64,000 bases of DNA, taken from Lepidostoma basale. Lineage: Eukaryota; Arthropoda; Insecta; Trichoptera; Lepidostomatidae. The notes beneath the pieces were generated by a model. That model searched no databases, was not told the origin of the DNA, and saw only the letters and a program-made list of their open reading frames with translations. Positions 1-10,738 of the stretch are shown here, one piece after another. Position 1 is the stretch's first letter. Each line of letters opens with the position of its first letter. Location: contig JAHDVF020000438.1 in NCBI GenBank assembly GCA_022606425.2, positions 120,001 through 184,000 on the forward strand, read 5' to 3'. The position numbers and the translations under genes were made by a program.

Positions 1-264
1 CACTAGTGCAACCAAATCTACATAGATGGCTGACTGAAACTGCCACGTGAAGATAAATATGGATTTTGAAGTATATATACGAGTACATCTTCCAAAAATT
101 TGTCATGCATGATCACAATAACAAAGGTGGAATGGGGAATGTTGTAATTACATAAAGCGTGCGCTTAACCCAACCAATGACAGGTCATAAGTCCTGTAAA
201 CACCTTGATCATCCATGTTCAGTTTCCAGTTTGCGTCTTCGTCTCTATTGAGATACAATTAAAA
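1..264 (+). repeat. Repeat D copy, cut by window edge
   Basis: This copy of an interspersed family matches sequences at 13768-14005 and 14826-15062 (both opposite strand) and 37914-38265. All copies share a tract ending CTTCGTCTCTATTGAGATAC followed by an A-rich stretch. The body contains GGTGGAATGGGGAATGTTG and CCAATGACAGGTCATAAG. I see no ORF, no tRNA A or B box and no terminal inverted repeat within a copy. It could be a SINE or a truncated LINE 3' end; the class is unresolved. Confidence 0.6.
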
Positions 265-427
265 TTTAATATTTTATTATTTTTTCATATAAAGCACTCA
301 CTTTGTGGTTTAGACATTTTAAAAATAAATAAAAATAATTTAACCGCTGTATGGTTATTATAATTGATTATAGTTTCACTTTGACCTAAGGTTCACGAAA
401 ACGGCGCTATACAAATTAGCTTTATTA

Positions 428-493
428 TTATTATTATTACTGCAATATAACAGTTGTTTTACTGCACTTATTATTATTACTGCAATATAACAG
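428..493. repeat. Short tandem duplication with (TTA)n
   Basis: A 26-bp unit made of (TTA)n followed by CTGCAATATAACAG occurs at 428-453 and again at 468-493, offset by 40 bp. It is a local duplication. Nothing else is seen between 265 and 570. Confidence 0.6.
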
Positions 494-570
494 ATCTTGG
501 GTCCAAGCGAAACTAATTTGCATCAATTATAATAAGCATACGGTGGTTATTCATAATACATACCGTGGTT

Positions 571-718
571 GTTCATAGCCTTCCTTCACCTTCTTCCGCT
601 CTACATTACTTTCTTATATCAGCATTTGAGATTCTATCGTATATCGTTCTACTACACATACGTCTTAGGGACCTCATCTCTACCGCATTTATTCTGCCCT
701 TATCCTTCTTCTGCCAGT
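571..718 (-). mobile_element. LINE-A fragment
   Basis: This is a minus-strand piece of the LINE-A C-terminal region, alignable with 3105-3245. It covers the part encoding ESRINAVEMRSL and the following RRMCG segment, in decayed form. Both the 3' end with its tail and the 5' part are missing, so it is an internal fragment. Confidence 0.7.
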
Positions 719-744
719 AAATAAATTAAAATCAAAAACGGAAA

Positions 745-812
745 AAAGTGCTTTAATTCATAAAAAAACAGTCATTATGGAATACCAGTGTTAACGCCTT
801 AAGTTTAACTAA
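745..812 (-). repeat. FB3 foldback arm fragment
   Basis: The reverse complement reads CTTAAGGCGTTAACACTG, then ATTCCAT, then TTTATGAATTAAA. This matches the arm of the FB3 palindrome at 63590-63825 and the fragment at 38715-38775. Only one arm is present. Confidence 0.6.
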
Positions 813-1263
813 AATTAATAATAAACATGATTCACCTTCATACCTTTGAACATTTCTTTTCGCCTGAGTCATTGCTTTATTTTCATTGAATGTAAATTTA
901 ATGATATCAAATACGTAGGAAGTACATATTTATAACCCGACTTCGTTAATCCATTATGGGTATAGTGGCTGTTAAATTCGAATCAAAATAGCATGAAATC
1001 AGCAAACGACTTCAAGACTATGTCACCGCTAAAACTAGCCGGAAAGATCGGTCCATTATATTAATCAAGTTTATTGTCGATTTATAGTCCAGATAGATCA
1101 ATAAAACCAAATCAGTGCGCCCACTTGTTTGAACTTCATTCGAGACTTGTTATGTTCACATTTAAGAAGGAAAAATGAGTCAATATATTGAGAAATCTAC
1201 GAATTGCCAAAACCAAAATTTCTCTTTTAATCTTATAGATTTCCAAATAGACCTAACAAAAAA
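813..1263. other. A+T-rich sequence, nothing recognised
   Basis: No repeat family, long ORF or RNA gene was recognised here. Confidence 0.5.
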
Positions 1264-1893
1264 CAGATCACGAATATAAGTGTGAACGAAGAGAATTTGG
1301 AGCAGGTGATTGAATTTGTGTATTTTGGTAACATGTTCACAGCGGATGGCCGAACGGATAGTGACGTCGAAAGAAGGGTTGGTGCGGGTAACAAAGTGAA
1401 TGGAGCTTTAAAAATAGTAATTCGAAACAAGAATTTATCAATGAAAGCGAAAGTTCTAGTCCCAACCCTAATGTATGGAAGCGAATCATGCAACTGGCAG
1501 AAGAAGGATGAGAGCAGAATAAATGCGGTAGAGATGAGGTCCCTAAGATGTATGTGTGGTAGAACGATATACGACAGAATCTCAAATGCTGATATAAGAA
1601 AGGAATGTAGAACGGAAGAAGGTATTATGAACAAAATTATGAAAGGATCGCTGCGTTGGTTCGGACATATGGAGCGCATGTATGGAGAAAGAATGGTTAA
1701 GCAAGTATACGTCAATGATGTAAATGGAGTACGGAGTCGAGGCAAACCGAGGAAAACATGGCATGACCAAATTAATCAAATTTTTAAGGTTGGTCATGTT
1801 AGAAGTCGGAAGAATTAACGTGCGTGTATGACTCGCTATATGAATGTGGAGGAACCTAGAGAGGTGTGCCAGGATACAGTAGTGTGGCATATC
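1264..1893 (+). pseudogene. LINE-A C-terminal coding remnant
   Basis: A 5'-truncated non-LTR retrotransposon piece. An open stretch (1282-1818) encodes the region after the reverse-transcriptase core: ENLEQVIEFVYFGNMFT, then RRVGAGNKVNGALK, VPTLMYGSESCNWQKKDE, SLRCMCG, GSLRWFGHMERM and GKPRKTWHDQINQ. In the family this region follows the polymerase palm and thumb; its function is not established. The copy loses frame near 1818 and ends at about 1893 in CVAR-like 3' coding sequence without the usual GGCGTGATGG end and tail. The likely history is truncation at insertion plus a later 3' deletion. There is no evidence of activity. Confidence 0.8.
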
Positions 1894-2504
1894 TATGCGT
1901 TCCTGGTATTATATATTTATTATGTTTTACCTGTTCTCAATAGATCCCTTAAACTATAAAAAATGTTTATAATGTCTTTTGAGAAATAAACTGATTTGAT
2001 TTGATTTGATCTATTTATTGAAGCAAATAAAAGGAACGTAAAAAAACATCTATTAACGTTATAACCTTCATCATTTGAATTATATATATAAAAGAAAAGA
2101 GTATTCCTCAAGGGAGATTAAATAATATGTCTTTATTATGAGAATAGCGAAGTAATTACTTTTAATTAAAGAGACAAAAAGCTGAACCTTAGACGAAAAT
2201 TACTCTTTTATTTATCATCGAATGGATGAACTAGGGATGTCTTATATTTAGAAGAAGCCAAGTCTCTTGGCTCTGAAGATTTATTGTGGTTGTAAATCTA
2301 CTTAAGAATTATGAAGGAATAGTTTAGCTAAAAATAAAAGGATTATCCGAAATGATAGGCAACGCCGAATAGATTATAAATAGTATCAAAACTCTCTCTT
2401 CATCCGTGAATTTAGTATTATTCTTCACTTGTAGCGGGAAAAAATATATAAGACAGCGATAACCTCTATTTCAAAATTTCAAATCACTTCATACAGAGTG
2501 TAAT
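1894..2504. other. A+T-rich spacer with (TTTGA)n
   Basis: A short (TGATT)n microsatellite lies at 1992-2010. The rest holds nothing I recognise. Confidence 0.5.
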
Positions 2505-2600
2505 ATTAGCCTGATTATTGTTTCTTGAATAATATTGTAAAACTCAGTTTATGCGAATGATATGTTTCGCCCGTCTGAGGCATTTAACATTTGATAGCAT
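2505..2600. repeat. FB1 foldback fragment
   Basis: The left half of an FB1 element: ATTGTTTCTTGAATAATATTG, a shortened arm, then ATATGTTTCGCCCGTCTGAG and the loop-proximal ACATTTGATA. The second arm is absent. Confidence 0.65.
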
Positions 2601-2791
2601 AACTAATAGCTAATATATTATATAACAAAAACCATTTCTATTACACTAATTATTTTCCTAGTTCTGGCCAGTTACTGTCATTCGCTGCAATCGTCTGTTG
2701 ATTACATCTAAATTTATTCATCTTATCTATTGTCACCTGGTGGTATATTTTTCGAGCTGTCGAAACCGGTTGAAACTGGAATAAGAATTAA

Positions 2792-3294
2792 CAACAACAA
2801 CAAACCATCACGCCGTTTCCCCGCAGGGGTAGGCAGAGAGAATGGACCGCCACACTACTCTATCCTGGCAAACCTCTCTAGCTTCCTCCACATTCATAAA
2901 ACGAGTCATACACGCACGTCGATTCCTCCGACTTCTAACATGACCAACCTTTAAAAATTTGATTAATTTGGTCATGCCATGTTTTCCTCGGTCTGCCTCG
3001 ACTTCGTACCCCAGTTACATCATTAACGTATACTTTCTTAACCATTCTTTCTCTATCCATGCGTTCCATATGTCCGAACCAACGCAGCGATCCTTTCATA
3101 ATTTTGTTCATAATACCTTCTTCCGCTCTACGTTCCTTTCTTATATCAGCATTTGAGATTCTGTCGTATATCGTTCTACCACACATACGTCTTAGGGACC
3201 TCATCTCTACCGCATTTATTCTACTCTCATCCTTCTTCTGCCAGTTCCATGCTTCGCTTCCATACATTAGGGTTGGGACCAGAACTCCATTGTG
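2792..3294 (-). mobile_element. LINE-A, 5'-truncated, with 9-bp TSD
   Basis: A 503-bp minus-strand insertion. The 3' end is at the left: a (CAA)n tail, that is (GTT)n on the element strand, then CCATCACGCC. The frame encodes MYGSEAWNWQKKDESRIN, RRMCGRTIYDRISNADIR, GSLRWFGHMERMDRERM and GRPRKTWHDQINQ, open over 2935-3267. The 5' end breaks at the sequence for HNGVLVPTL. Direct repeats AAGAATTAA at 2783-2791 and 3295-3303 flank the insertion, as expected for target-primed reverse transcription. It is one of two tail types seen in LINE-A. Confidence 0.88.
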
Positions 3295-3303
3295 AAGAAT
3301 TAA

Positions 3304-4111
3304 TTTAATTCAATTACATATTTTCATTATTAGTGTCGGCCACAGGAGGAATTGCCATGAAGTGCATGAAACGATGAGGAATCGAGTGTGTCAGGAATGA
3401 ACGCTGAGGGGGTCACATTTATTTTGCCTACCACATCAGGAGACGGTGTGGTAGTTAGGTTAGGTATGTTTTACAATGTACTTCTACTAATAAAATCAAC
3501 ATTAATGTAATCATATGTATATTATATATTTTGATCGGTTTTACATCACGTGACCCCAAAATTCGAAGCATCTCATTTCTCTTTAAAATAGTGTTTACAT
3601 TTCATCTCGAATAAAATCTTGATGACAATTCAAAATGTATTACAGATTTATTTGTAAAAGGAAAAAAGGTAAAATACAATCTAAAATACGCAAATTGAAA
3701 AACGTATTGATTTCAGTGATTGGAAAATGAACCGGTCCATAAAGTAAACTGTTTATTTAACATAGACAATAAATATTCGTAATGGACTGATGCTTAGGTA
3801 CTGTATGAATTGTATAAAGGAATGATGGAATATTATTTGATAATCGTTTTTAAGTTTTTTTGGGTTTTGTTCTTACGCAAAAAACGTAAGTGGTTTTTAT
3901 ACATTAAAGGTGGCGAATAATCTGTTCTGAATGAGAAAACAGTCGTATTTTAATAATCAAAGTACTGTTTTTTTACACTTGTGCAAGTTTATTCATTTTG
4001 ACGTGTATGAAAAGTATAATATAAGTGTATTATAACACAGAGAGAAAGAGAGAGACAAATTTATAAGTATTGTTATTTATTAAGCAAGAATTAGTGCCAA
4101 GTATGAAACAT
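3304..4111. other. A+T-rich spacer
   Basis: A GA-rich microsatellite lies near 4040-4057. No gene or known repeat was recognised in the rest. Confidence 0.5.
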
Positions 4112-4300
4112 GATTATGTTTAATAAACAATACGAATGAAAACGTCTGATTTCTAAGGGTTTTATTACAATTTATGAGAATGACACGTTTCGCCTGTCTT
4201 TCATTGACTGAATACGAATGAAATCAGACGTTTTCATTCGTATTAATTATTAAATATGGGAGTTTAACATCATTGTTCAATAAAAATTATCTTGAATTGT
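4112..4300. repeat. FB1 foldback element, shortened
   Basis: Inverted arms with AATACGAATGAAAACGTCTG on the left and CAGACGTTTTCATTCGTATT on the right enclose GACACGTTTCGCCTGTC. The right side continues with the family end GGGAGTTTAACATCATTGTT. The second central arm has been deleted. Confidence 0.7.
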
Positions 4301-4424
4301 TAATTACAATGTTTAAAAAAGGCGAAAGGAATAAAATAAGCTATACAGACACTCTAACTAAAAGGTTTATATAATATTTTATGAAAAAGTTTCAAACGTC
4401 CAGAGGCTTAAAAAACTTTGATCA

Positions 4425-5350
4425 TTAGAAATTCTATCATACATTGTCTTTCCGCACATTCTTCTTAGTGACCTCATTTCTACGGCATTTATCCTACTTT
4501 CATCCTTCTGGAAGCTTCACTTTCATACATAAAAGGCGGGCCACACTGTTTGAAACAAACTCTCCACAGGGGTGACCTTGGTTGAGAGCTGTGGAGCCCG
4601 CGGTTGGTGTAGCGTGCACACTTGGTTTAAAACAAACTCTCCACAGTAGACACTATTTTCGTATACGTCCGCACTCCACCGATGCACGGTGTTTCAGGGT
4701 GCGATATTACGAGCTACTTTTGGTAAAAACCCAATGACATGGAAATGGCTAATTATAAGTGTTTAGGGAAGAATATTAGTCATCCAGTTCACACAATAAA
4801 TTTGAGGCCGATTTGTTGAAATTTCAACCCCTAAATTACCTACATAATTGCACGCAACAACAAAACCGGTTCAGTCGTACTGATTCACCGCTAACCGACT
4901 GATATATAACTATGAATTTAATATTCAAAATTAAAAAAATACTTCTATTTCTATCTTTATACTCCAGGTCGAGCTGCAAAGGGCCTTTATGTAAAGACAG
5001 AGAGATAGACAGAATATGTGTTTCTATCGTAGAAGTCAACAGACATATACATTTTATAAGAATAAATTTGTCAAAAAAATAATTTTAGAGAATAATGAAA
5101 AGTAGCTCGTTATATTAAAATTTGAAACACCGTGCGACGCCGCTACGCAACTGACCTTGACTGGTGGGATCAAACCGCTAAACATGTGGAATGCGTGTTT
5201 GTCGTGTTAAAACTGTGGATCCACACGCATTTAGTTTACAAATTTTGGTTTCAAACCAGTGTCCACACAGATTTAAGCCGCCGGTGGAGAGCTTGTTTAA
5301 CACAGTGTGGCCCGCCTTTAAGGGTCGGCACTAGAACTCCATTGTAAACT
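4425..5350 (-). mobile_element. LINE-A fragment split by a MITE
   Basis: Minus-strand LINE-A sequence at 4425-4532 encodes degraded MYDRISN, CGKT, RRMCG and ESRIN regions. It continues after the MITE at 5319-5350 with GGGTCGGCACTAGAACTCC, the sequence encoding VLVPTL. The uninterrupted order is seen in the copy at 26395-26445, so the pre-insertion site of the MITE is known. Confidence 0.8.
4533..5318. mobile_element. Harbinger-like MITE, 786 bp
   Basis: Terminal inverted repeats begin AAGGCGGGCCACACTGT and stay similar for about 35 bp, reaching CTCTCCAC on both ends. The element sits in a LINE-A fragment whose intact form reads ACATAAGGG, and it is flanked by TAA at 4530-4532 and 5319-5321. 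A 3-bp TWA duplication is typical of PIF/Harbinger elements. Inner GCACGGTGTTTCA at the left and its complement near 5125 extend the symmetry. No transposase is encoded, so it must have been moved in trans. A 315-bp relative lies at 53123-53437. Confidence 0.8.
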
Positions 5351-6006
5351 GACATCTTTGCTTCATTCGATATATTTATATTTGCGGTAATGACTTTGAG
5401 AGCACCATTTACTATTTAATATTGTTTTATACAATTATTATATAAAATTAATTTCTATCAAGAGATTTCATTAAAATCATTAGATTGCCTATCATAAATG
5501 TAGAAGATACAGGCATCAAATTATCGTTAAAACCTTCGCAAAATATCCTTAAACACACAAAATACCGTTAAATTCTTAAACTTGAAAGATAGTGTTGTTA
5601 TTTCCATGGCCATTTAGTGTTTTCATTAACGGGAACGATTAATTTTCATTGCCCGCCTTTATTACCATACGAACAGTCGCTACCTTTCGCCGCTGGGGGT
5701 GGGGTACGCCCATTTGGACAGGAAAAGTTTTGAATGCCGGCAACTGACCTGGACATAACACTAATGAAACAAGCGAGGGCTAATTAGATCTCTGAATATC
5801 GACCAAGGCAAACAAAACTCGGTGGAGTCTGTACACACTTATAAACCGAAGTTTACATCTCACGGAAAGTTCTACACTTGACAGACAAACGACAAATGCC
5901 GGGATGTTTGCTCATTCAATTTGAACTACAATCCGCCATATTTAATTTCGGTGAATTAAATAACGACACGCACCCGGCTTCATTAAATTTGCAGAATACA
6001 GTATTG
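5351..6006. other. Unique sequence
   Basis: A moderately GC-rich, apparently single-copy stretch, for example GCCGCTGGGGGTGGGGTACG near 5690. No ORF of note and no known repeat. It may be intronic or regulatory. Confidence 0.4.
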
Positions 6007-6020
6007 TAACAAAATAAATA

Positions 6021-6503
6021 GTGCCAACCCTCATGTATGGAAGTGAAGCTTGGAACTGGCAAAAAAACGATGAAATCAGGATAAACGCCATAGAAATGAG
6101 ATCACTAGGAAGAATGTGCGCGAAAACGTTGTATGATAGAATACCGAACGATGAAATAAGAAAGAAATGTAAGGCAGATGACTGCATCATGGATAAAATT
6201 AATAAAAGATCCCTGAGATGGTTTGGACATATGTAACGGATGGATGAAAGTAGTATGGTTAAAAAGTTGTACACACGCAGCGTGAGTGGAAAAAGAAGCC
6301 GAGGACGACCGAGGAAAACATGGCATGACCAAATTAATCAATTACTAAAAGGCGGTCACATTCGAAGTCGGAATAATCGACGTGCGGGCATGGTACGATG
6401 TATGAATGTAGAGGAAGCCCGAGAGGTATGCCAGGACAGAGCATTGTGGCGATCCATCCTCTCTGCCTACCCCTCCGGGGAAATGGCGTGATGGTTAGTT
6501 AGT
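6021..6503 (+). mobile_element. LINE-A, 5'-truncated, with 13-14-bp TSD
   Basis: A 483-bp insertion starting at the codons for VPTLMYGSEAWNWQK and running to the family 3' end CCCTCCGGGGAAATGGCGTGATGG split over the stop, then a (TTAG)n tail. Two open pieces (6021-6236 and 6240-6491) are separated by one TAA stop replacing the expected residue after WFGHM. Direct repeats TAACAAAATAAATA at 6007-6020 and 6504-6517 flank it. It is one of the cleanest insertions in the window and probably fairly young. Confidence 0.9.
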
Positions 6504-6689
6504 TAACAAAATAAATAACTAATTTATTTTTTTACAGCGTGAAACTCCATATTCAATATTTAATGTGAACAAAAAGGTATGTTTTTTTAAAGTTTTATTA
6601 TATTATTATAGGAAAGCCAAAATTCGGCGAAAACAAATCATCAGACCTATGAAAGAAATAACTCTAACAACAAGTCATTTGAACCCAAT

Positions 6690-6795
6690 TACTATATACA
6701 ATTTGTTTTGAGCTATTATATTCATTCTCATATCATGTGATAGGTAGCTAATCTATAGCCATTTTATTGTCACGTGAATTCTACATATAATAACT
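6690..6795 (-). mobile_element. SINE-Gly 3' part
   Basis: This minus-strand piece contains only the tRNA-unrelated 3' half: CCATTTTATTGTCACGTG, GATAGGTAGCTAATCTAT and ATTACTATATACAATTTG. The tRNA-like head is missing. Confidence 0.7.
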
Positions 6796-6799
6796 GAAA

Positions 6800-7690
6800 A
6801 TAGAGCGTTTGCACTTATTAAATTCATCAAAATTGGCCACAATTTCCGTAAAATCAATATTTTTACGGTCAATGAATCATACTATTGCAAAATCACAATA
6901 TTTCAAGATAAATTTATTTTTCGAGTTGTATGCGGAGGAGTTTGTTGATAAACCAACTAAATGGTGCTCCAGTGAAGAAGAATGGGATTCGTCATCGTAA
7001 TGAGTGCACTGATTTTTTTATTTCTTCAATAATTTACTTTTATGTCATATTATACTTTTCTGTAAAATGTGTTCACCTATGGTTAAAACTACCGTCAATT
7101 GAAAAATATAAATGATTTTTAAAAAATACAAAGAATTATATTTTGGCCGCCTAATTAGCAGAAATACCCCTATGTGCGCCGGTTCGATATGGTTTCGTGT
7201 TGTTCAGGATCGATAGACATGGAAGCAGATTGAGGAGGCCTACGTCCAAGAAAGAACGGCTTCATCATGATAAATACAAAAATAATATTTTATCCCGTAT
7301 ATCATTCCGTTTCCCCAAAATTTCATAATTCTTGATGATTGACGACTGTAGTTTTAATGGCATTGGATTAGAAAAATGTTTTCCATTAAAAAGTGATTAC
7401 GTGATACGAATTGAGTAAGTGAACGCATGTACTGGTAGAACACGATAAGAATTTAAAGCGCCATTAGTGTAGGCAAATTAGACTGAAACGAATTTGAATG
7501 TAGGCTGTCTAATTCTAGGAATAATAAATTTCCCAAATAAGGCGGTAACAATTAATTAAACAAAATTATTGTGAACTAAAAAAACGTATATCGCGTCCGA
7601 TAAGTAATATTATTGTACATTACATCACGAAAGAAATTGTTACATAATTTACAGATATTTCAATTTCTTCAAGTTTATTAACTAACTTAA
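6800..7690. other. A+T-rich spacer
   Basis: Short ORFs near 6809-7115 have no recognisable motif. No known repeat was recognised. Confidence 0.45.
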
Positions 7691-7691
7691 C

Positions 7692-7830
7692 CACACGCGT
7701 GTCATCGTGACATTACACGATGTATAAATGTTGAGGAAGCGAGAAAAGTTTGTCAGGAAAGAACAGTGTGGCGGTTTATTCTTTAATGAATAACCCCTTC
7801 GGGGAGACGGCGTGAGGGTTAGTTAGTTAG
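7692..7830 (+). mobile_element. LINE-A 3' terminus
   Basis: The last coding codons (TRCINVEEARKVCQERTVWR in decayed form) and the 3' end GGGGAGACGGCGTGAGGG are followed by (TTAG)n at 7818-7830. It is severely 5'-truncated. Confidence 0.8.
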
Positions 7831-7854
7831 ATATATTTGTAAAAAATAAATGGA

Positions 7855-8010
7855 CAAAGATTACCACACCTTGCCCTACATGAGAAACCTGAGGGAAGAA
7901 GAATGCCTGGAAGACCCCCCAAGAGATGGAAAGATCTGGTATTCCACATCGCAAGAGGCAGCAAACTCCACACAAACAGACCCTGGCGCCCGCCAACCAG
8001 TAAAGAAAGA
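7855..8010 (+). mobile_element. LINE-B 3' coding fragment
   Basis: The reading LHEKPEGRRMPGRPPKRWKD is followed, after a one-base frame change, by STSQEAANS. This matches the C-terminus of LINE-B at 49760-49830 and 20100-20160. No tail microsatellite is visible. Confidence 0.7.
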
Positions 8011-8184
8011 ATAATATATATTTGGAAAGCAGTAAACCTTTATAATCATTTCTTTATGATCATTCAGTTAAACACAAATCTTATATTATATTGTATAATT
8101 CAACATAGCCCTAAATTCAACAAAACCCATGAGATTTTGTGTAAAAACTCTCAAGTGTAAAAGTTAGTTTTTATTTATTTATAT

Positions 8185-8420
8185 AACACATCGCTTAAAC
8201 CCTGTTACTGTATACATTTATTTTGCTATTATATTGATTCTCATAACATTTTTTTTGCTATTATAGGTAGCAAATCTATCGCCATTTTAAAGTCAAGTGA
8301 ATTATACAACAGACCAAAGACAGTGTGAATATCACATTGCCATCGCCAAGAATCGAATCCGGGACCTACGGTGTGGCAGTCTAACAGCTTGCCACTCTGA
8401 CACGAAGGTCGTCCATCAAA
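8185..8420 (-). mobile_element. SINE-Gly copy
   Basis: The minus-strand element has a tRNA-like head at its right end (ACGAAGGTC, CACTCTGACACGAAG, B-box complement GAATCGAATCC) and the body CCATTTTAAAGTCAAGTGAA to the left. The 3' end is of the TGTATAC type (8205-8215), with a small internal duplication around CTATTATA. Confidence 0.75.
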
Positions 8421-8538
8421 GATCAAGAATAAATCTGTCAACTTACATGGCTTGACACATTGGTCTTAAAAATATTTAATTTGGCATAACTCACAAATAG
8501 TTCTACATCAATCAGAATAAGGGGCGTTTTGCCTAAAT

Positions 8539-8931
8539 TTGACAATAAACTATTCCAATTACCCCTTTACGGATCAAGGGGTGCTGGGAAAACATTCCGG
8601 CCTTTTTGGGTTAGGGAAACGGCAAGGAAAACTGAAAACATCAATTGATGCCTACAACCTTTTAATATGTTCCAAAGCAGCGGGCCACTATAATAAATTG
8701 ATTATAACTTCAGCTTTCATTTCGGTTAACTACTTGGAAGGGTGCCGCGGTTTTGTCTCGTGTGAAGCGAACGTAGAAAACAAGAAGCTTTGTTGTGGTG
8801 CATCTTTAGCGAGCAAAGAACGAATCCATGTAAGGTCGGTAGTAATAAGGCTTCCAAGAAAGTGCATGGGAAAGCAGCGAATGCGTGTTTACAAGATGTT
8901 ACACATGAAAGCTTCGGTTTCGGAAACTTAA
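8539..8931 (+). CDS. Unrecognised 130-codon open frame
   Basis: An open frame that I cannot assign to any family. It starts at a non-ATG codon next to ATTCCAATTACCCC, and the first internal ATG lies at about residue 75-80. Composition is more GC-rich than its flanks, with basic residues towards the C-terminus (RLPRKCMGKQRMRVYKML). No signal peptide, membrane segment or known domain is visible, and splice sites were not identified. It may be an exon fragment, a decayed element or chance. I give it low confidence as a gene. Confidence 0.15.
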   Translation: MTINYSNYPFTDQGVLGKHSGLFGLGKRQGKLKTSIDAYNLLICSKAAGHYNKLIITSAFISVNYLEGCRGFVSCEANVENKKLCCGASLASKERIHVRSVVIRLPRKCMGKQRMRVYKMLHMKASVSET

Positions 8932-9220
8932 CACTTCAAAATGAAACTTAATAAGCATAACAATCTAAGTTACCAAAAAAACAATTTCGTACATATTTTA
9001 TATTGTGTTGACACTTTTGTACTCGTATGCCCATTGATAAAACCATATGTATTTTGATATAAACAAGCTTCGGATCATCGGCAATCTTTTTCAATGTGAA
9101 TAATGATGTCTATCATCCGAAACGTGATTGTTTTAATAAGAAATAAAGTATTTATCGTTTCTCGATTATTTCTAGATTATTTTTGCATAGAATCATTTCT
9201 ACCACCCCTGATCTGTACGT

Positions 9221-9310
9221 ATATAAAGGACTCGGTTTGCAATAGTGTCACCAGTCTGTCGATATAATAGTGTCACCAGTCTGTCGAAACCGGTCGCTGT
9301 CGAAATAAAG
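9221..9310 (+). promoter_or_regulatory. TATA-like box with tandem repeat downstream
   Basis: ATATAAAGGA at 9221-9230 is followed about 20 bp later by two direct copies of AATAGTGTCACCAGTCTGTC at 9241-9260 and 9266-9285, then CGAAACCGGT and AATAAAG. A similar CTGTCGAAACCGGTTGAAAC occurs at 2756-2775. The order of TATA, start-like AGT and AATAAA resembles a solo LTR or a small promoter. This is inference. Confidence 0.3.
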
Positions 9311-9540
9311 ACAAAAGTGGAAGTAGTTAAAAAAAACATCGTTTTATTTAATTATTATTATTTCTCGGACAATTATGCTAATCTCCACATTGAAAAATTA
9401 ACACGATTGATATCGTTTGTTCTCTAGAAATTTTATTATAGTTTATGGGATGTAAATAAATAACATGTTTTTCTTCTATATTCGCCATCACTTTGCGTTG
9501 AGGATTCATATTTGAACACATTTAGCTGCACTTAGTATTT

Positions 9541-9690
9541 TTACAACACTTTCACATACATATTTCGGTTATGACATAAACTTTTACAATGAACAAAATA
9601 AAACATAAAAAGGGTATATTGAAAAAGGTTGTCATAACCGAAACATGTCTGTGAAAAGTGTAATAATGTGTTGTCAAAATACTTTGTGCA
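9541..9690. repeat. FB7 foldback element
   Basis: The left arm ACAACACTTTCACATACATA..TTTCGGTTATGACA pairs with the right arm TGTCATAACCGAAACATGTC..GAAAAGTG..TTGT. The loop-proximal arm carries CGAAACATG at 9639-9647. No coding sequence. Confidence 0.7.
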
Positions 9691-9699
9691 GTTATATTT

Positions 9700-10450
9700 A
9701 CTGTTTTCATAATACGATTTTTTTTTTTCATTTTATTCAAATATAAATTTACAGAACAAAGTGAAGACAGATATAGGAGAAAATTCGAAACATTTTCTGA
9801 CGGATAAGAAATATTCTTAGAAAATAACATACGTTATTAGTTATTACATTACAGAAATTGTATCTTTAAAAGTTTGTAAGAAATCCGATTTAACGCGGAA
9901 TGGAACCAAAGCGTCGCGTGCTTGATGTGCTAACAGCCCGTATGATTAGAATCGAGAAGCTTTATCATAAAGCAAATTGAGTAAGTTAAATTGGTATACT
10001 TGGCAAGTTACTTAATTACTGTTCTTCCACAGTTAACCCCGTAAAAACAGTTGCTAGCATCAACACCGACATCCACATATCTCCTACCTTGTTAGAAGCG
10101 AATGGAAGCGTGTGTCAACATCAAACGATTTTCAAACGACGACAAACAAACTTATAAAGTCATTAGCAATGGAAAACACGAAATTGGGCAAATTCAAATG
10201 CTCATTACACATTACCCCGCATCCGGGGCGTGCAGTTAGGGGAAATTGTTTACATTGGACCAGATGTGAAGATGTCGGACTGTTAATAATCTGTTATCAC
10301 ACGTACGGCAGAATAACGCACTTACAACATTTTCCTCATATCAGACACTCAGACAATTATTATTAGTAATGACACTGTATTATATAAATAAACTGATGAT
10401 GCACCAGCCATTTAATTGAATTAATGTAACTTTGTAACAAATCCATGTTC
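9700..10450. other. Apparently unique sequence
   Basis: It includes a GC-richer stretch near 10190-10290 (ACCCCGCATCCGGGGCGTGC). An open frame at 10112-10366 has no recognisable motif. No known repeat. Confidence 0.4.
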
Positions 10451-10454
10451 GAAA

Positions 10455-10650
10455 GCCCAGACGACCTCCGTGACCGAGTGGTAACTTTGACTGCCACACT
10501 ATATTTGGTCTGGTTAATAATTCATGTGACAATAAAATGGTGATAGATTAGCTATCTATCACATGTCACTAGAATTACTATGATAGCTAAATAATACCCT
10601 TCACATCGATTTGGCTCGCACTGTAATAATGTAAATAGTGATTCAACAAA
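10455..10650 (+). mobile_element. SINE-Gly lacking its B box
   Basis: The head GACCTCCGTGACCGAGTGGT is followed directly by ACTGCCACACTATATTTGGTC. The segment that carries the B box in other copies has therefore been deleted. The body GTGACAATAAAATGGTGATAG and the second type of 3' end (CACATCGATTTGGCTCGCAC, then CAACAAAATAATAATTA) are present. Confidence 0.78.
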
Positions 10651-10738
10651 ATAATAATTATATCTATTGTTTAGACGGGAACACTTTGAAACTTAAACAT
10701 TAATAACTATTTAATTTGAAACACTGCTATTGTAGCGA

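Noticed and set aside
1233..1745. 170-codon minus-strand frame
   Set aside because: It is the antisense of the LINE-A coding stretch at 1282-1818 and has no protein-like features. The same holds for 11237-11524, 26223-26456 and similar frames.
6490..6504. (TTAG)n runs as telomeric or subtelomeric DNA
   Set aside because: The insect telomere repeat is TTAGG. These are short tetranucleotide tails always joined to the LINE-A 3' end.
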